The notes: generated by a model from the letters alone, not told the origin. Shown: positions 1 through 20,868, numbered from the stretch's first letter. The stretch: 64,000 nt of DNA from Actinacidiphila yanglinensis (GCF_900107965.1 NZ_FNVU01000001.1:248001-312000); one strand, 5' to 3'. Numbers and translations are program-made.

Positions 1-3000
1 CGGGTCGGCGGCATCGACGTGCTCGACGCGGACGAGCGGCGGCAGTTGCTCACCCGGTTCGACGCCGATTCCGCGGCGGTGCCCGAGCAGACCGTCCCCG
101 AGATGTTCGAGGAGCAGGTCGCCAGGACACCGGACGCACCCGCGCTGGTCTGCGGCGACCGGACCCTCAGCTACCGGCAGCTGGACCAGCGGGCGAACGC
201 CGTCGCGAGGGAGCTGGTCCGCCGCGGCGCCGGCCCCGAGGACCTCGTGGTGCTGGCGCTGCCGCGCACCGAGGACCTGGTGGCCGGCCTGCTCGGCATC
301 CTCAAGTCCGGTGCCGGCTACCTGCCGATGGACCCGCAGTACCTCAGCGGGCGGGCGGAGGTCGTGCTGGCCGAGGCGGGCGCGCGGTTCGCCGTCACGG
401 ACACCGCGACCTGGCGGGAGCTGCCGCAGGCCGGCCTCACGGCCGTGAACCTCGACCACCGGGAGCAGTGGGCGCCGCCGGACGACGCCGGGCGAAGCGC
501 GCCGCCGACCCCGGACAACCTCGCGTACGTGATGTACACCTCCGGTTCAACGGGCAAGCCGAAGGGCGCGGCGATCACCCACCGGAACGTCGTCAACGGG
601 GTACGCGAACTCGTCCGCGTGCTGGGCGCGCCGCCGCCCGGCTGGCGCATGCTGGCGGGCACCTCGGTGAACTTCGACGTCTCGGTCTTCGAGCTGCTGT
701 CCACCCTGTCCACCGGCGGCACCGCCGAGCTGGTGCCCAACGCGCTGGCGCTGGCCGAGCGGGACACCTGGGACGGCCAGGTGATCAGTGCGGTCCCCAC
801 GGTGCTCGGCGAACTCGTCGGGCACCTGCCGAAGACCACCGGCGTGCGCACGGTTGTCTTCGCCGGCGACGTGCTGCCGGCCCGGCTGGTACGGCAGGTA
901 CGCGAGGCGCTGCCCGGCGTGCAGGTGGTCAACTCCTACGGGCAGAGCGAGAGTTTCTACGCCACCACCTTCTCCCTCGCCGGGGCCGAGGAGTGGCCGC
1001 AGCACGAGGTCGCGCCGATCGGCACCCCGCTGGGCAACATGCGCGCCTACGTCCTCGGCCCGGGACTCGCCCCGGTCCCGCAGGGCGTGATCGGCGAGCT
1101 GTACGTGGCGGGGACCTGCCTCGGCCGCGGCTACCACGACCGCCCCGGCCTGACCGCCGAGCGCTTCGTGGCGAACCCGTTCGGCTCCGGGGACGGGCCG
1201 CTCCTGCCTGGCGGGCGAGGAGGGAGGATGTACCGCACGGGCGACCTCGCCCGGTGGAACGCGCGCGGCCGGTTGGAGTGCGTGGGCCGGAGCGACGGCC
1301 AGGTCAAGGTCCGCGGCTTCCGCATCGAGACCGCCGAGGTCGAGGCGGCCTGCACCCAGCACCCCGGGATCAGCGAGGCGGTGGTGGTCAGCCGCGAGGC
1401 GCCCTCCGGCGGGCGCCGGCTGGTCGCGTACGTGGTGCACGTCGGCGAGGGCGCGGTCGGCGACGACGGCGCCGGCGGTATCGGCGACGTGGACGTGCAG
1501 GCGGGGGCGTCGGCCGCCGAGCTGCGCCGGTTCGTGGCGGCCCGGCTGCCCGACTACATGGTGCCGTCGGCCTTCGTGGTCCTCGGCCGGATGCCGCTCG
1601 GCCCGACCGGCAAGCTGGACCGCTCGGCCCTGCCCGAACCCGAGTTCGTGGGCGAGGGTTACCAGGAGCCACGGAACGGGACCGAGGCGGTCATCACCGC
1701 GGCGTACGCGGACGTGCTCGGCGTGGACCGGGTCGGGATCGAGGACGACTTCTTCGCGGTGGGCGGCGACAGCCTGCGGTCGATCCAGGTGGTGGCGCGG
1801 GCGCGGGCCCGGGGCCTGGAGCTGACCACGCGGGAGATCTTCGAGTGCCGCACCGCGGCCCGGCTGGCCGAGGCGATCGCCGCCCGGCAGGACCCGGCGC
1901 CCGCGCTCGCGGAGGAGCCGGGCGGCGGCATCGGCCCGATGCCGTTGCAGCCCGTGGCGCGGCAGGTGTTCGACCACGGCGGCGGCACGGACCGGTTCGC
2001 GATGGCGATGGTCCTGGAACTGCCCGCGGGCATCGACGCCGACGGCCTCGCCGCGACCCTGGAGGCCGTGCTCGACCGGCACGACCTGCTGCGCGCGCGG
2101 CTGGTCCGCGGTGAGGAACCCTCCCTCCTGGTCCGCCCGGCCGGCGCGGTGCGGGCGGCGGACCTCGTCCACCGGGTCGCCTGCGACGGCCGGTGGGACG
2201 AGCCGTCCGCGCTGGAGGCGGCGAAGGCGGAACTGGACGAAGCCGTGGGGCGGTTGGACCCCGAGGCCGGCACCATGGCGGACTTCGTCTGGTTCGCCCC
2301 CGGCACCGGTGCGGGCCGGCTGCTGATCGTGCTGCACCACCTGGTCGTGGACGGCGTCTCCTGGCGGATCCTCATGTCGGACCTCGCCGAGGCATGGCAG
2401 CAGGTCGCCGCAGGCAAGGCGCCGGAGCTGCCCGCGGTCGGCACCTCGGCCCGCCGCTGGGCCTCGGCGCTGCGGTCCGAGGCCCTCAGCACCGAGCGGG
2501 AGGCGGAGGTGGCGTACTGGCGGGACCTGCTCGCCGCGCCCAACCCCCCGCTGGGCGGCCGGGCGTTCGACCCCGCGGTGGACGTGATGTCCACGGTCGA
2601 CACCGTGCGGGTGCAGCTGCCCGCCGACGTCACCGAGGCGGTCCTGACCACGCTGCCCGCGGTGTTCAAGGGCACCGGGACCGACGTGCTGCTCGCCGCG
2701 CTCGCCCTGGCGGTGGACCGGTGGCGCGGCGAGGAGCGCTCGACCCTGGTGCGCCTGGAAGGACACGGCCGCGAGGAGCACGTCGTCCCCGGCGCCGACC
2801 TGTCCCGCACCGTCGGATGGTTCACCAGCATGTACCCGGCCCGGGTCGACGTGCGCGGGGTGGACCTGGCGGACGTGCTCGCAGGCGGCCCCGCCGCCGG
2901 GCGGGCGGTCAAGCGGGTCAAGGAGCAGCTGCGCACGGTCCCCGACAAGGGCGTCGGGTACGGGCTGCTGCGCTACCTGAACCCGGAGACCGGCCCGCAG

Positions 3001-6000
3001 CTCGCCGAACACCCGGTGCCGCAGATCGGGTTCAACTACCTCGGCCGGATCTCCGGCTCCGACGTGCCCGAGCACCTGCGGGCCCAGGGCTGGGGCCCGG
3101 CGTCCTGGTCCGCCGAGCTGGTGCCGGCGCCCGACCCGGACCTGCCGGCGCTGTCCGCGCTGGAGGTCAACTCGGTGGCCACGGACACCGCCGACGGCGT
3201 CCGGCTGCAGGCCGCCTTCATGTTCCCCACCGGGCTGCTGTCCCGCGAGCGGACCCGCGCGCTGGCCGAGCTGTGGGTCGAGGTGCTGCACGGCATGGCC
3301 GCGTACGCCGCCCGCCCCGGCATCGGCGGGCTCACCCCCTCCGACACCCCGCTGGTCCGGGTCCGGCAGGAGGAGATCGAGGCGTGGGAGACCCGCTACG
3401 GCCGGCTGGCCGAGGTGTGGCCGATGCCGCCGTCGCAGTCCGGCATCCTGTTCCAGGCCGCGCTCGCCGACGGCACCTTCGACGTCTACCACATGCAGTT
3501 CGTGCTGCACCTGACCGGGCACGTGGACCCGGCGCGGATGCGGGCCGCCGGGCAGGCACTGCTGGAGCGGTACCCGAACCTGCGCTCGGCGTTCGTCACC
3601 GGGACGGGCGGCGACGGGGTGCAGGTGGTGGCGGAGCACGTGGCCATGCCGTGGCGGCACGTCGACCTGACCGGCCGGCCCGCGTCCGAGCAGGACGCGG
3701 CGCTCGACGCCTTCCTCGCCGAGGACCGCGCCGATCAGCTCGACCCCACCCGGCCGCCGCTGATGCGGCTGGCCCTGCTCACGGTCGGGCCGCAGCGGGC
3801 GAAGCTCGTCATCACCGCGCACCACGCCCTGTTCGACGGCTGGTCGTCGCCGTCGGTGATCACCGACCTGATCCGGCTGTACGCCGCGGCCCACGAGCTG
3901 TCGCCGGTCCGCAGCTACGGCGACTACCTGGCGTGGCTGTCCGCCCGGGACCGGGACGCGTCGGCCGCCCGCTGGGCGGAGGAGCTCGCCGGATTCGACC
4001 AGCCGACCCTGGTGGCGCCGAACACCCCGCTCAAGGAGACGGCGTCCGCCCTCGGGCGGGTCGAGGTGCCGCTGTCGATCGACCAGGGGCGCGAACTCGC
4101 CCGGCGGGCCGCGGAACTCGGGGTCACCCTCAACACCCTCCTGCAGGCTGCGTGGGCCATCCTGCTGTCGAAGCTGACCGGGCAGCAGGACGTGGTGTTC
4201 GGCGCCGCCGTCAACGGCCGCCCGGCGGACCTGGCGGGTTCGGACGAGATGGTCGGCCTGTTCATCAACACCCTGCCGATCCGGGTGTTCTGCCGGCCGG
4301 AGCAGAGCGTGGCCGAGGTCGTCACCACGCTCCAGCAGCGGCAGACCGCGCTGCTGGACCACAACTACTACGGGCTGGGGGACATCCAGCGCGGGGTCGG
4401 GCTGCCCGCGCTGTTCGACACGATCGTGGTGTTCCAGTCCTACCCGATCGACCGCGAGGGCATGGTCGAGGCGAACACCTCCGCGGGGTTCACCATCGAC
4501 GGCATCCGCCCGTTCGCCGGCTCGCACTACGCCCTCACCCTCAACTCCTCCGACCCCTACCTGCGGACTTCCCTGGACTACCAGGACAACCTCTACGACC
4601 GCGCCGCGGCCGAGGTGATCGCGGTCCGGCTGGCCCGTGTGCTGGAACAGGTGCTGGCCGATCCGACGGTGCCTGTCGGTGCCGTCGAGGTGCTGGCGGA
4701 CGACGAGCGCGACCTGCTGGTGCGGCGGGTCAACGACACCGCCCGCCCGGTGGCCGCCGGCACCCTGCCGGGCGCGTTCGAGGCCCAGGTGGCGCGCGAC
4801 CCCGACCGTGTGGCCCTGATCGGCGAGCACGAGACGCTGACCTACCGGGAGTTCAACGCGCGCGCCAACCGGCTCGCGCACTGGCTGGTCGAGCAGGGCG
4901 CGGGGCCCGAACGGCTGGTCGCGGTGCGCCTACCGCGCTCGGTCGACCTGATGGTGGCGATCTACGCGGTGGTCAAGGCCGGCGCGGCGTACCTGCCGAT
5001 CGACACCGACCTGCCCGAGGACCGGGTGCGGCACGTGCTGGACAGCGCGCGGCCGCTGCTGGTGCTCGACGCGGCGCTGCCGGACGTGTCCGGCCGGCCG
5101 GCGGACGACCCGCGGCGGACCCTGACCCCGGACAACGCCGCCTACGTCATCTACACCTCCGGGTCCACCGGCGGGCCCAAGGGCGTGCCGGTGGCGCACC
5201 GTTCGATCATGAACCGGCTGGCGTGGGGGATCGGACACTTCGAGGTCGGCCCGGAGGACCGGGTGCTGCTCAGCACGTCGGCGAGCTTCGACGTGTCGGT
5301 GCCGGAGCTGTTCGCCCCCCTCCAGGTCGGCGCGGCCGTGGTGATCGCGCGGCCGGACGGCCGCCGGGACCCGGCGTACCTGGCCGAGCTGATCCGGCGG
5401 GAGCGGGTGACCGGGGCGGACTTCGTGCCCTCGCTGCTGGAGGCGTTCGTCGCCGAGCCCTCGGCGAAGGAGTGCACCACGCTGCGCTGGATCGAGGTCG
5501 CGGGCGAGGCGTTCCCGGCCGCGCTGGCGAACCGGTTCGCCGACCTGCTGCCCGGGTGCGGGGTGCACAACCTCTACGGGCCCACCGAGGCCTCGGTGGA
5601 GGTGACGGCGGGGCGGCACGTGCCCGGCGCGGACAAGGTGCCGATCGGCACCCCCATCTGGAACACCCAGGTGTACGTGCTGGACGCGGCCCTGCGCCCG
5701 GTCCCGACCGGCGTGGCCGGCGAGCTGTACCTGGCCGGGGCCGGCCTGGCCCGCGGCTACCTCGGCCGGACCGACCTGACCGCGCACCGCTTCGTCGCCT
5801 GCCCCTACGGCGCACCCGGAACCCGGATGTACCGCACCGGCGACCTGGTCCGGTGGACCGAGGACGGCCAGGTCGAGTACATCGGCCGCACCGACTTCCA
5901 GGTCAAGGTCCGCGGCTTCCGGATCGAGCTGGGCGAGGTGGAGGCGGCACTGACCGCGCACCCGGACGTCGACAGCGCGGTGGTCGTGGTGCGCGAGGAG

Positions 6001-6501
6001 CACGCCGGCGACCAGCGGCTGGTCGCGTACGTGGTGCCCCGCGACGGCACGGCGGGCGGGTCCGGGCCGGACCTGGCGGCGCTGACGGACCTGGCGCGGG
6101 AGCGGCTGCCGGAGTACATGGTCCCCTCGGCGATCGTGCCGCTCGCCGAACTCCCCCTGACCTCCAGCGGGAAGCTCGACCGCAAGGCGCTGCCCGCACC
6201 CGACCGCGCCGCGGCCGCCACCGGACGCGGCCCGCGCAACCGCACCGAGGAGGTCCTCTGCCGGCTGTTCGCCGAGCTGCTCGGCGTGGCGGAGGTCGGC
6301 ATCGACGTCGACTTCTTCGACCACGGCGGGCACTCGCTGCTGGCCACCCGGCTGGTCGGCCGCATCCGCGCGGAGCTCGACGTCGACGTGAAGGTCACGA
6401 CGGTGTTCCGCCATCCGTCCGTCGCCCAGCTCGCGGGCCGGATGGAGAAGCTCACCACCTCGAAACGCCCGCAACTGCGACCGATGAACGTGCAGGAGTA
6501 G
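1..6501 (+). CDS. NRPS, partial at 5' end: A-PCP-E-C-A-PCP (D-piperazate module plus unassigned module)
   Basis: The open frame runs in from the left edge, so the true start and probably a first C domain lie outside the window. Counting residues from the GTG at 19, the order is A (about 25-545, ending in the A10 lysine of GPTGKLDR), PCP (GGDSL near 582), E (HHLVVDG near 772; [11 protein letters not shown] also intact), C (HHALFDG near 1267), A (1575-2055, SSGKLDR) and PCP (HGGHSL near 2102). My pocket read of the first A domain is DVFSVASYAK, a piperazate-type code; with the intact E domain this predicts D-piperazate. The second pocket reads DVPDEALVEK, which I cannot assign. The C domain after E should be a DCL type. 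The next NRPS gene starts 5 nt after the stop, so the two are co-translated. Domain order is certain; substrates are inference. Confidence 0.95.
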   Translation, partial: RVGGIDVLDADERRQLLTRFDADSAAVPEQTVPEMFEEQVARTPDAPALVCGDRTLSYRQLDQRANAVARELVRRGAGPEDLVVLALPRTEDLVAGLLGILKSGAGYLPMDPQYLSGRAEVVLAEAGARFAVTDTATWRELPQAGLTAVNLDHREQWAPPDDAGRSAPPTPDNLAYVMYTSGSTGKPKGAAITHRNVVNGVRELVRVLGAPPPGWRMLAGTSVNFDVSVFELLSTLSTGGTAELVPNALALAERDTWDGQVISAVPTVLGELVGHLPKTTGVRTVVFAGDVLPARLVRQVREALPGVQVVNSYGQSESFYATTFSLAGAEEWPQHEVAPIGTPLGNMRAYVLGPGLAPVPQGVIGELYVAGTCLGRGYHDRPGLTAERFVANPFGSGDGPLLPGGRGGRMYRTGDLARWNARGRLECVGRSDGQVKVRGFRIETAEVEAACTQHPGISEAVVVSREAPSGGRRLVAYVVHVGEGAVGDDGAGGIGDVDVQAGASAAELRRFVAARLPDYMVPSAFVVLGRMPLGPTGKLDRSALPEPEFVGEGYQEPRNGTEAVITAAYADVLGVDRVGIEDDFFAVGGDSLRSIQVVARARARGLELTTREIFECRTAARLAEAIAARQDPAPALAEEPGGGIGPMPLQPVARQVFDHGGGTDRFAMAMVLELPAGIDADGLAATLEAVLDRHDLLRARLVRGEEPSLLVRPAGAVRAADLVHRVACDGRWDEPSALEAAKAELDEAVGRLDPEAGTMADFVWFAPGTGAGRLLIVLHHLVVDGVSWRILMSDLAEAWQQVAAGKAPELPAVGTSARRWASALRSEALSTEREAEVAYWRDLLAAPNPPLGGRAFDPAVDVMSTVDTVRVQLPADVTEAVLTTLPAVFKGTGTDVLLAALALAVDRWRGEERSTLVRLEGHGREEHVVPGADLSRTVGWFTSMYPARVDVRGVDLADVLAGGPAAGRAVKRVKEQLRTVPDKGVGYGLLRYLNPETGPQLAEHPVPQIGFNYLGRISGSDVPEHLRAQGWGPASWSAELVPAPDPDLPALSALEVNSVATDTADGVRLQAAFMFPTGLLSRERTRALAELWVEVLHGMAAYAARPGIGGLTPSDTPLVRVRQEEIEAWETRYGRLAEVWPMPPSQSGILFQAALADGTFDVYHMQFVLHLTGHVDPARMRAAGQALLERYPNLRSAFVTGTGGDGVQVVAEHVAMPWRHVDLTGRPASEQDAALDAFLAEDRADQLDPTRPPLMRLALLTVGPQRAKLVITAHHALFDGWSSPSVITDLIRLYAAAHELSPVRSYGDYLAWLSARDRDASAARWAEELAGFDQPTLVAPNTPLKETASALGRVEVPLSIDQGRELARRAAELGVTLNTLLQAAWAILLSKLTGQQDVVFGAAVNGRPADLAGSDEMVGLFINTLPIRVFCRPEQSVAEVVTTLQQRQTALLDHNYYGLGDIQRGVGLPALFDTIVVFQSYPIDREGMVEANTSAGFTIDGIRPFAGSHYALTLNSSDPYLRTSLDYQDNLYDRAAAEVIAVRLARVLEQVLADPTVPVGAVEVLADDERDLLVRRVNDTARPVAAGTLPGAFEAQVARDPDRVALIGEHETLTYREFNARANRLAHWLVEQGAGPERLVAVRLPRSVDLMVAIYAVVKAGAAYLPIDTDLPEDRVRHVLDSARPLLVLDAALPDVSGRPADDPRRTLTPDNAAYVIYTSGSTGGPKGVPVAHRSIMNRLAWGIGHFEVGPEDRVLLSTSASFDVSVPELFAPLQVGAAVVIARPDGRRDPAYLAELIRRERVTGADFVPSLLEAFVAEPSAKECTTLRWIEVAGEAFPAALANRFADLLPGCGVHNLYGPTEASVEVTAGRHVPGADKVPIGTPIWNTQVYVLDAALRPVPTGVAGELYLAGAGLARGYLGRTDLTAHRFVACPYGAPGTRMYRTGDLVRWTEDGQVEYIGRTDFQVKVRGFRIELGEVEAALTAHPDVDSAVVVVREEHAGDQRLVAYVVPRDGTAGGSGPDLAALTDLARERLPEYMVPSAIVPLAELPLTSSGKLDRKALPAPDRAAAATGRGPRNRTEEVLCRLFAELLGVAEVGIDVDFFDHGGHSLLATRLVGRIRAELDVDVKVTTVFRHPSVAQLAGRMEKLTTSKRPQLRPMNVQE

Positions 6502-6506
6502 CGTCG

Positions 6507-14393
<7,887 letters not shown>

Positions 14394-14397
14394 AGCA

Positions 14398-17300
14398 ATG
14401 ATTCCGCTGTCATACGCCCAACGGCGTTACTGGTTCCTGCACCAACTGGAGGGCGGGGAGACCTGGAACATGTCGGCGGCGTTCCGGCTGACCGGGTCAC
14501 TGGACGAGGCCGCCCTCGACGCGGCGATCCGCGACGTGGTGGAGCGGCACGAGATCCTGCGCACGGTGTACGTGGCGGACGACGACGGTGAGCCGCACCA
14601 GCGGATCCTCCCGCCGGCGGACGCGTTGCGGCAGGTGCGGCTGCCGGTGACGGACGTGGCGCCGCAGGACGTGTCCGGCGCGGTCGACCGGGCCGTCGCG
14701 CACGGCTTCGACCTGGCGACCGAGATCCCCTTCCGGGCGAGCCTGCTGCGCTGCTCGCCGCGCGAGCACGTGCTGGTCATGATCATCCATCACATCGCCA
14801 CGGACGGCAGCTCCGGCGCCCCGCTCGCGAGGGACCTGGCCGCCGCCTACACCGCGCGCCGGGACGGCGGGGCGCCGCAGTGGGAGCCGCTCCCCGTGCA
14901 GTACAAGGACTACACGCTCTGGCAGCGCGAGGTGCTCGGCGACGTCGCGGACCCGGACAGCCTCGCCGCGTCGCAGATCGAGTACTGGCGCGAGGAACTG
15001 GCCGGGATACCGCAGCCGTTGACGCTGCCGCTGGACCGTCCGCGGACCGACGAGGTGATCACGCACGGCGACGCGGTCCCCTTCGCGGTGCAGCCGGAGG
15101 TGACGGCCGGGCTGGAGAAGCTGGCCGCCGAGCGCGGCACCACCATGTCGATGGTCCTGCAGGCCGCCTTGGCGGTGCTGCTGTCCAAGCTCGGCGCCGG
15201 GGACGACGTGCCGATCGCCAGCCCGATCGCCGGACGCACCGACGAGGCGCTGGCCGACCTGATCGGGTGCTTCGTCAACAACCTGATGCTGCGGGTGAAC
15301 CTCTCCGGCGACCCGTCCTTCGCCGACCTGCTCACCCAGGTGCGCAACAAGGCGCTGTCGGCCTACGAGCACCAGGACGTGCCCTTCGACGTGCTGGTCG
15401 AGTCGATCAACCCGGACCGCTCCGCCGCCTACCGGCCGCTGTTCCAGGTGATGTGCGGCTGGCAGAACTACGACCGGCCGACCTTCGAACTGCCCGGATT
15501 GCAGGTGGAGTTCCAGCAGGCCCTGACCGCCAAGACCATGGTCGACGTCTACTTCAGCATGGGCCTGGACGAGTCGGGAACGCTGCACGGCGACATCCAG
15601 TACGGCACCCGGCTGTTCGACCGGGACACCGTGGAGGACATGGCCGCCCGCTTCGAGCGGGTGCTGGAGCAGGTGGTCGCCGACCCGGGCGTGCGGGTCG
15701 GGAACGTCGACGTGCTGAGCCCGCAGGAGCGGCACCGGCTGCTGGTCGAGGTGAACGCCACCGCCGAACCGACCCTGGAACAGGGGCTGCTGGCGGCGGT
15801 GGACGAGCAGGTGCGAGCGGCGCCGGAGGCCCTGGCCGTGATCGGCGAGGACGAGTCGCTCAGCTACCGGGAGCTGGACACCCGGGCGAACCGGCTGGCG
15901 CACTGGCTGGTCGACCGCGGGGTGCGGCCGGAGTCGCTGGTCGCGGTGTGCCTGCCCCGGACGGTGAACCTCATGGTCGCGCTGCTGGCGGTGCTGAAGG
16001 CCGGCGGCGCCTACGTGCCCGTCGACCCGGACCACCCGCGCTCCCGGATCGACCATGTCCTGCGCCAGGCCGATCCGGTACTGGTGCTCGACGCGGCCAC
16101 GCTGGACGGCGCGGACTGCTCGGGATGTCCGGGCACCGCACCCGAGGTGACGGTCCGTCCGGACACCACCCAGTACGTCATCTACACCTCGGGTTCGACC
16201 GGGACCCCGAAGGGGGTCGCGGTGCCGCGCGGCGCGGTGGCGAACTTCGTGGCCGCGACCCGGCGGCGGTTCCCGCTGTCGGTGGGGGAACGGATGCTGT
16301 TCAGCACCACCGTGTCCTTCGACATGGCGAACACCGAGCTCTACCTTCCCTTCGTGTGCGGCGCGACCATGGTGATGGCCAGGAAGGACACCGTCACCGA
16401 CCCGTCGGCCGTGCTGGCGCTGATCCGCCGGCACGAGGTCTCCGCGGTGCAGGCCACGCCCGGGTTCTGGCAGATGCTGCTCACCTACGCGCCGGACGCT
16501 GCGAAGGGCCTGCGGATCATCACCGGCGCGGAGGCGGTGCCGGCCCGGCTGGCCGAGACGCTGGCCGAGCAGGCCGCCGAGGTGGGCAACTGGTACGGCC
16601 CGACCGAGACGACGACCTGGTCCACCATGGCGCCGGTGCGGACCGGGGCCGGGGTGGCGATCGGGACGCCGGTCGGCAACACCCAGGTGTACCTGCTCGA
16701 CACGCGGATGCGCCCGGTGCCCCGCGGGGTCCAGGGCGAGCTGTACATCTCCGGCGCAGGGGTGGCCCGCGGCTACCAGGGCCGCCCGGACCTGACCGCG
16801 GAGCGTTTCGTGGCCTGCCCGTTCGGCCCGGCCGACGGCGGGCCGGGAGGGAGGATGTACCGCACCGGCGACCTGGCGCGGTGGAACCGGGACGGCCGGC
16901 TGGAGTACATCGCGCGTACCGACCACCAGGTCAAGGTCCGGGGGTTCCGGATCGAGCTGGGCGAGGTCGAGCACGTGCTGGCCGGGCATCCCGGCGTGGC
17001 CCAGGCGGTGGTCGTGGTGCGCGAGGACCAGGAGGGCGACAGGCGCGTCATGGGCTACGTGGTGCCCTCGGCGCAGGCCGAGGCATCCGGCGAACCGCTG
17101 GCGGACCAGCTGTCGGGGTACTTGCGGGAGCGCCTGCCGGACTACATGGTGCCCGCCGCGGTGATCCCGCTGGCGGAGATCCCGCTCACCCCGAACGGGA
17201 AGCTCGACCGGCAGGCCCTGCCGTCGGAGCACGCGCCGACCGAGGGCGGCGGCGAGCCGCGCGACGTCAACGAGGAGAAACTCTGCGCGCTGTTCCGCGA

Positions 17301-18219
17301 GTTGCTCGGCAGGGAGCGGGTCGGCATCCACGACGACTTCTTCGCGCTCGGCGGCCACTCGCTGATGGCCACCCGGCTCAGCGTCCGCCTCCGCAAGGAC
17401 TTCGACGTCGACATCCCGCTGCGGACGATCATCAAGTTCCCCACGGTGGCCGAGCTGGCCTCGCTGGTGCTCATCGGCGGCATCCCGCTGGACAACGCCG
17501 ACCCGTTCGCGGTCGTGCTGCCGCTGAACACCGACCCCGGCACCGGGAAGGAGCCGCTGTGGTTCTTCCACGGCGGAGGCGGCCTCGGCTGGGCGTACTT
17601 CAGCTTCGTCACGCACGTGCAGGACCGGCCGGCCTACGCCCTGCAGTCCCGCGGCTCCGACGGCGTGGACACGCTGGCGGGGTCGGTGGAGGAGATGGTC
17701 GACGACTACATCGAGGAGATGCTGAGGATCCAGCCCGAGGGGCCCTTCCACCTCATCGGCTGGTCCTACGGCGGCACGGTGGTCCAGGCCGTCGCGGCGG
17801 GCCTCGACCGGCGCGGCCACGAGGTCGCCCTCGCGGCCATCCTGGACTCCCAGCCGGGCGGGCACGGCTTCACCGAGATCCACGCCGGCAAGACCCTGGC
17901 GGACTACCGGGCCGAACTCGAGGTCTTCTTCGGGCAGTACATCGTCACCGACAACCAGCAGAACTTCCTGGACACCATGTCGAAGGTGCTGGCCAACAAC
18001 ACCCACCACATCATGGACTTCGAGTCCCCGGTCTACCGCGGCGACGTGCTGTTCTTCAGCGCGACCCTCAAGGACGAGCGGTACGGGCACCTGTGGCGGC
18101 CGTACGTCCTCGGTGACATCGAGGTGCACGACGTGCGCGCCATGCACCACGACATGAACATGCCCGCGCCGGTGGCCGAGGTCATGGAGGTCGTCAACCG
18201 CAAGCTCGCGGCGGGGTGA
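14398..18219 (+). CDS. NRPS termination module: C-A-PCP-TE
   Basis: A 1273-residue last module. ATG 14398 lies 4 nt after the preceding stop and is preceded by GAGGAG. Domains are an LCL-like C (HHIATDG near 130), A (465-940, TPNGKLDR), PCP (LGGHSL near 984) and a thioesterase (about 1055-1270) with the GxSxG nucleophile motif GWSYGG near 1121 and a late His in AMHHDM. The A pocket reads DMTQIGWTWK, which matches no code I know. It shares the AVQATPxFW region with the glycine module, which may point to a small residue. The TE should release the chain, and in a hexadepsipeptide it would close the ring onto a side-chain hydroxyl. As the only NRPS gene here with a TE domain it fixes the end of the assembly line; the macrolactone itself is inferred. 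Confidence 0.95.
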   Translation: MIPLSYAQRRYWFLHQLEGGETWNMSAAFRLTGSLDEAALDAAIRDVVERHEILRTVYVADDDGEPHQRILPPADALRQVRLPVTDVAPQDVSGAVDRAVAHGFDLATEIPFRASLLRCSPREHVLVMIIHHIATDGSSGAPLARDLAAAYTARRDGGAPQWEPLPVQYKDYTLWQREVLGDVADPDSLAASQIEYWREELAGIPQPLTLPLDRPRTDEVITHGDAVPFAVQPEVTAGLEKLAAERGTTMSMVLQAALAVLLSKLGAGDDVPIASPIAGRTDEALADLIGCFVNNLMLRVNLSGDPSFADLLTQVRNKALSAYEHQDVPFDVLVESINPDRSAAYRPLFQVMCGWQNYDRPTFELPGLQVEFQQALTAKTMVDVYFSMGLDESGTLHGDIQYGTRLFDRDTVEDMAARFERVLEQVVADPGVRVGNVDVLSPQERHRLLVEVNATAEPTLEQGLLAAVDEQVRAAPEALAVIGEDESLSYRELDTRANRLAHWLVDRGVRPESLVAVCLPRTVNLMVALLAVLKAGGAYVPVDPDHPRSRIDHVLRQADPVLVLDAATLDGADCSGCPGTAPEVTVRPDTTQYVIYTSGSTGTPKGVAVPRGAVANFVAATRRRFPLSVGERMLFSTTVSFDMANTELYLPFVCGATMVMARKDTVTDPSAVLALIRRHEVSAVQATPGFWQMLLTYAPDAAKGLRIITGAEAVPARLAETLAEQAAEVGNWYGPTETTTWSTMAPVRTGAGVAIGTPVGNTQVYLLDTRMRPVPRGVQGELYISGAGVARGYQGRPDLTAERFVACPFGPADGGPGGRMYRTGDLARWNRDGRLEYIARTDHQVKVRGFRIELGEVEHVLAGHPGVAQAVVVVREDQEGDRRVMGYVVPSAQAEASGEPLADQLSGYLRERLPDYMVPAAVIPLAEIPLTPNGKLDRQALPSEHAPTEGGGEPRDVNEEKLCALFRELLGRERVGIHDDFFALGGHSLMATRLSVRLRKDFDVDIPLRTIIKFPTVAELASLVLIGGIPLDNADPFAVVLPLNTDPGTGKEPLWFFHGGGGLGWAYFSFVTHVQDRPAYALQSRGSDGVDTLAGSVEEMVDDYIEEMLRIQPEGPFHLIGWSYGGTVVQAVAAGLDRRGHEVALAAILDSQPGGHGFTEIHAGKTLADYRAELEVFFGQYIVTDNQQNFLDTMSKVLANNTHHIMDFESPVYRGDVLFFSATLKDERYGHLWRPYVLGDIEVHDVRAMHHDMNMPAPVAEVMEVVNRKLAAG

Positions 18220-18349
18220 CCGGACACCGGTCTCCCGGGGCCGTTCCACCGTGCCGTCGCAACGCCGTCGCACCGCGCCCTCGCAAGGAGCGGTGGCGGG
18301 GTGCCGTCGAAGAATGTCGCCGTCGAATGGATGATTGGGGTTGGTCGGG

Positions 18350-19084
18350 GTGAGCGAGCCCGGCAGGTCCGCGCGGGACCGGGATCGGACCGTGCTGCTG
18401 TGCGTGCCCTTCGCGGGGGCGGGACCGTCGTTCTTCCACCCGTGGCGGGAGCTGGCCGGCGACCGGTGGCGGGTGGTCCCGGTCGAACTGCCCGGCAGGG
18501 AGCGGCGGTTCCTGGAGACGCCGTACCGCAACGTGGTGGAGGCGGCGAAGAACTCGGTGGACGACATCGTCGCCGAACTCGGCGCCGGCGCCCGGACCGT
18601 GCTGTTCGGGCACAGCCTGGGTGCGGTCCTCGCCTACGAGCTGGTGCACCTGCTGGGCACGCGTGACGTGCGCGTCGAACGGTTGGTGGTCAGCGGCTCC
18701 CCGGGGCCGTGGACGCAGCGCGAGCGGCGGGCGACCGGCCTGCCGGACGAGGAGTTCCTGGCCCGGGTCGAGGAGTTCGCGGGGTTCCGGCACGAGGCCC
18801 TCGACCACCCGGAGATGCGCGAGCTGATCCTCCCGGTGCTGCAGGCCGACTGCGAGATGCACGAGAACTACGTGCCGAGCACCGACGACCCGGTCTCCGT
18901 GCCGATCTGCTCGCTGCGGGGCAGCTCGGACGGCCTGGTCAGCGCGGACCAGGGCCGCGAGTGGCGGCACGCGACCACGGGCGGGTTCGGCTACGCGGAG
19001 TTCCCGGGCGACCACATGTACCTCGTCGACCGCGCCCGGGAGGTGCTGGACCTGATCGAGGCGGAGTCGGCCGGCCCCCGGTAA
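18350..19084 (+). CDS. Type II thioesterase (editing hydrolase)
   Basis: A 244-residue alpha/beta hydrolase of the type II thioesterase family, which removes misloaded or stalled acyl groups from carrier proteins. It shows LLCVPFAGAGPSFF at the N-terminus, the Ser nucleophile in FGHSLGAV, and the catalytic His in PGDHMYL near the C-terminus. I chose GTG 18350 because it follows a GGGG-rich stretch and gives the normal family length. An in-frame TTG at 18335 is the alternative. It follows the terminal NRPS gene after a 130-nt gap with no obvious terminator, so it probably belongs to the same operon. A second canonical member lies at 52003-52770; a third relative at 27145 has a Cys nucleophile and probably a different job. 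Confidence 0.92.
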   Translation: MSEPGRSARDRDRTVLLCVPFAGAGPSFFHPWRELAGDRWRVVPVELPGRERRFLETPYRNVVEAAKNSVDDIVAELGAGARTVLFGHSLGAVLAYELVHLLGTRDVRVERLVVSGSPGPWTQRERRATGLPDEEFLARVEEFAGFRHEALDHPEMRELILPVLQADCEMHENYVPSTDDPVSVPICSLRGSSDGLVSADQGREWRHATTGGFGYAEFPGDHMYLVDRAREVLDLIEAESAGPR

Positions 19085-19171
19085 CGCCGTGTCAGCGGTG
19101 TGACAGGTGGGTGTCAGGCCCGGTTGGGAAGGTGGAGCCATGACAAGCGCGGCAAGGGCAGTGGTGGAGGC

Positions 19172-20110
19172 ATGAGCAGTTCGGCGATCGCAGTCTCAGG
19201 GCTGCGGAAGGCATACGGGGACAAGGTCGTGCTGGACGGCATCGACTTCGAGGTCGCCCAGGGATCGGTCTTTTCCATGCTCGGCCCCAACGGGGCGGGC
19301 AAGACGACGACGGTGAACGTCATGGCGACCCTGCTGAAGGCGGACGCCGGGACGGTCGTCGTCGCCGGGCACGACGTGGCGACCGCGACCAAGAAGGTGC
19401 GCGCGTCCATCGGCGTGACCGGCCAGTTCGCGGCGGTGGACGAGCTGCTGACCGGCCGGGAGAACCTCCAGCTGATGGCGGACCTCAAGCGGGTGCGCTC
19501 CGGTCGTGACACCGTCACCCAGCTGCTGGAGCGGTTCGACCTGGTGGAGTCGGCGGACAAGGCGTCGTCGACCTACTCCGGCGGCATGCGCAGGAAGCTG
19601 GACCTGGCGATGACGCTGGTCGGGCGGCCGCAGATCATCTTCCTCGACGAGCCCACGACCGGGCTGGACCCGCGCAGCAGGCGCACGATGTGGGGGATCG
19701 TCCGGGAACTGGTGGCCGACGGCACGACCATCTTCCTCACCACCCAGTACCTCGACGAGGCGGACCACCTCTCCGACCGGATCGTGGTCCTCGACGACGG
19801 CCGGCTGGTCGCCCAGGGCACCCCCGAGGAGCTCAAGCGGCAGGTCCCCGGCACCCACGTCCGGCTCCGGTTCGGCGGTCTCGACGACCTCGACACGGCG
19901 GCGCGGGCCCTGGCCGGTTCCACCCGGGACGACCAGGAGCTGACCCTGCGGGTGCCCAGCGAGGGCGACTCGCGGTCGCTGCGGGCCCTGCTGGACACGC
20001 TCGACGAGCACATGATCAACGCCCTGGAGTTCTCGGTGCACACGCCGGACCTCGACGACGTCTTCCTCGCCCTGACCGGGCGCACCAGCGCAGAGGTGGT
20101 CGCACAGTGA
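19172..20110 (+). CDS. ABC transporter ATP-binding protein, DrrA type
   Basis: A 312-residue ATPase of the daunorubicin-resistance exporter family, probably energising export of the product or self-resistance. It has Walker A GPNGAGKTT, signature YSGGMRRKL, Walker B FLDEPTTGLD, and TTQYLDEAD where the H-loop His is replaced by Gln, as is usual in DrrA proteins. ATG 19172 is chosen because GGTGGAGG lies just upstream and the protein then opens directly with MSSSAIAVSGLRKAYG. The stop overlaps the start of the permease gene in a GTGA arrangement, so the two are coupled. Compare the second, degenerate DrrA-like protein at 57392. Confidence 0.94.
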   Translation: MSSSAIAVSGLRKAYGDKVVLDGIDFEVAQGSVFSMLGPNGAGKTTTVNVMATLLKADAGTVVVAGHDVATATKKVRASIGVTGQFAAVDELLTGRENLQLMADLKRVRSGRDTVTQLLERFDLVESADKASSTYSGGMRRKLDLAMTLVGRPQIIFLDEPTTGLDPRSRRTMWGIVRELVADGTTIFLTTQYLDEADHLSDRIVVLDDGRLVAQGTPEELKRQVPGTHVRLRFGGLDDLDTAARALAGSTRDDQELTLRVPSEGDSRSLRALLDTLDEHMINALEFSVHTPDLDDVFLALTGRTSAEVVAQ

Positions 20111-20868
20111 ACAGCGTCTCGACGGCGTTGGCCGACTCGGCGATCATGCTGCGCCGCAACCTCAAGCACACCCTGCGCAACCCGCTGGTGCTCTTCAACG
20201 CGGTGCTGTTCCCGATCGTGCTGATGCTCATGTTCGTCAAGGTGCTCGGCGGCGGCTTCAACGTCGGCGAGAGCTACATCGACTACGCGACGCCGGGCCT
20301 GCTGGTGATGGCCGTCAGCTACGGGCTGGGGTCCACCGCGACGGCCGTGAACGACGACATGACCAAGGGCATCATCAACCGCTTCAAGGCCATGGACGTC
20401 TCCCGCGGCGCGGTGCTGACCGGGCAGGTGGTCGTCACCACCGTGCGCTGCCTGGTGGCCGACGCGGCCATCATCGGCGTCGCCTTCGCGATGGGCTTCG
20501 ACCCGGGCGCCAGCGCCCTCCAGTGGCTCGGCGTGGTCGGCCTGGTCCTGCTGCTCACCATCGCGACCAGCTGGCTCGCGGTCGCCATGGGACTGGCCGC
20601 CAAGACCGCGGAGTCGGCCGGCCTGGCCACGGTACCGCTGATCATGCTGCCCTTCCTGAGCAGCGCGTTCGTGCCCGCGGACACGATGGGGGCCGGGGTG
20701 CGGCAGTTCGCGCAGTACCAGCCCTTCACGCCGATCATCGAGACGCTGCGCGGGCTGCTGGCGGGCGACCCGAAGGCCCACGACACGCTGGCGGCCCTCG
20801 CCTGGTGCGTCGGGCTCGCCCTGGTCGGGTACGTGTGGGCGGTCTCCACGTTCAAGAAGCGAGCGTGA
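20107..20868 (+). CDS. ABC-2 type transporter permease, DrrB type
   Basis: A 253-residue integral membrane protein, the partner of the ATPase it overlaps by 4 nt (GTG start inside the ATPase stop). The N-terminal MLRRNLKHTLRNPL element precedes roughly six hydrophobic segments (for example FNAVLFPIVLMLMFV and VGLVLLLTIATSWLAVAMG). The ELR-like region near MLPFLSSAFVPADTM and the late QYQPFTPIIETLRGLL are typical of ABC-2 exporters of this family. It ends the left plus-strand operon. The last 17 nt overlap the 3' end of the convergent regulator gene, so the two transcripts run into each other. I see no hairpin between them. Confidence 0.93.
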   Translation: MNSVSTALADSAIMLRRNLKHTLRNPLVLFNAVLFPIVLMLMFVKVLGGGFNVGESYIDYATPGLLVMAVSYGLGSTATAVNDDMTKGIINRFKAMDVSRGAVLTGQVVVTTVRCLVADAAIIGVAFAMGFDPGASALQWLGVVGLVLLLTIATSWLAVAMGLAAKTAESAGLATVPLIMLPFLSSAFVPADTMGAGVRQFAQYQPFTPIIETLRGLLAGDPKAHDTLAALAWCVGLALVGYVWAVSTFKKRA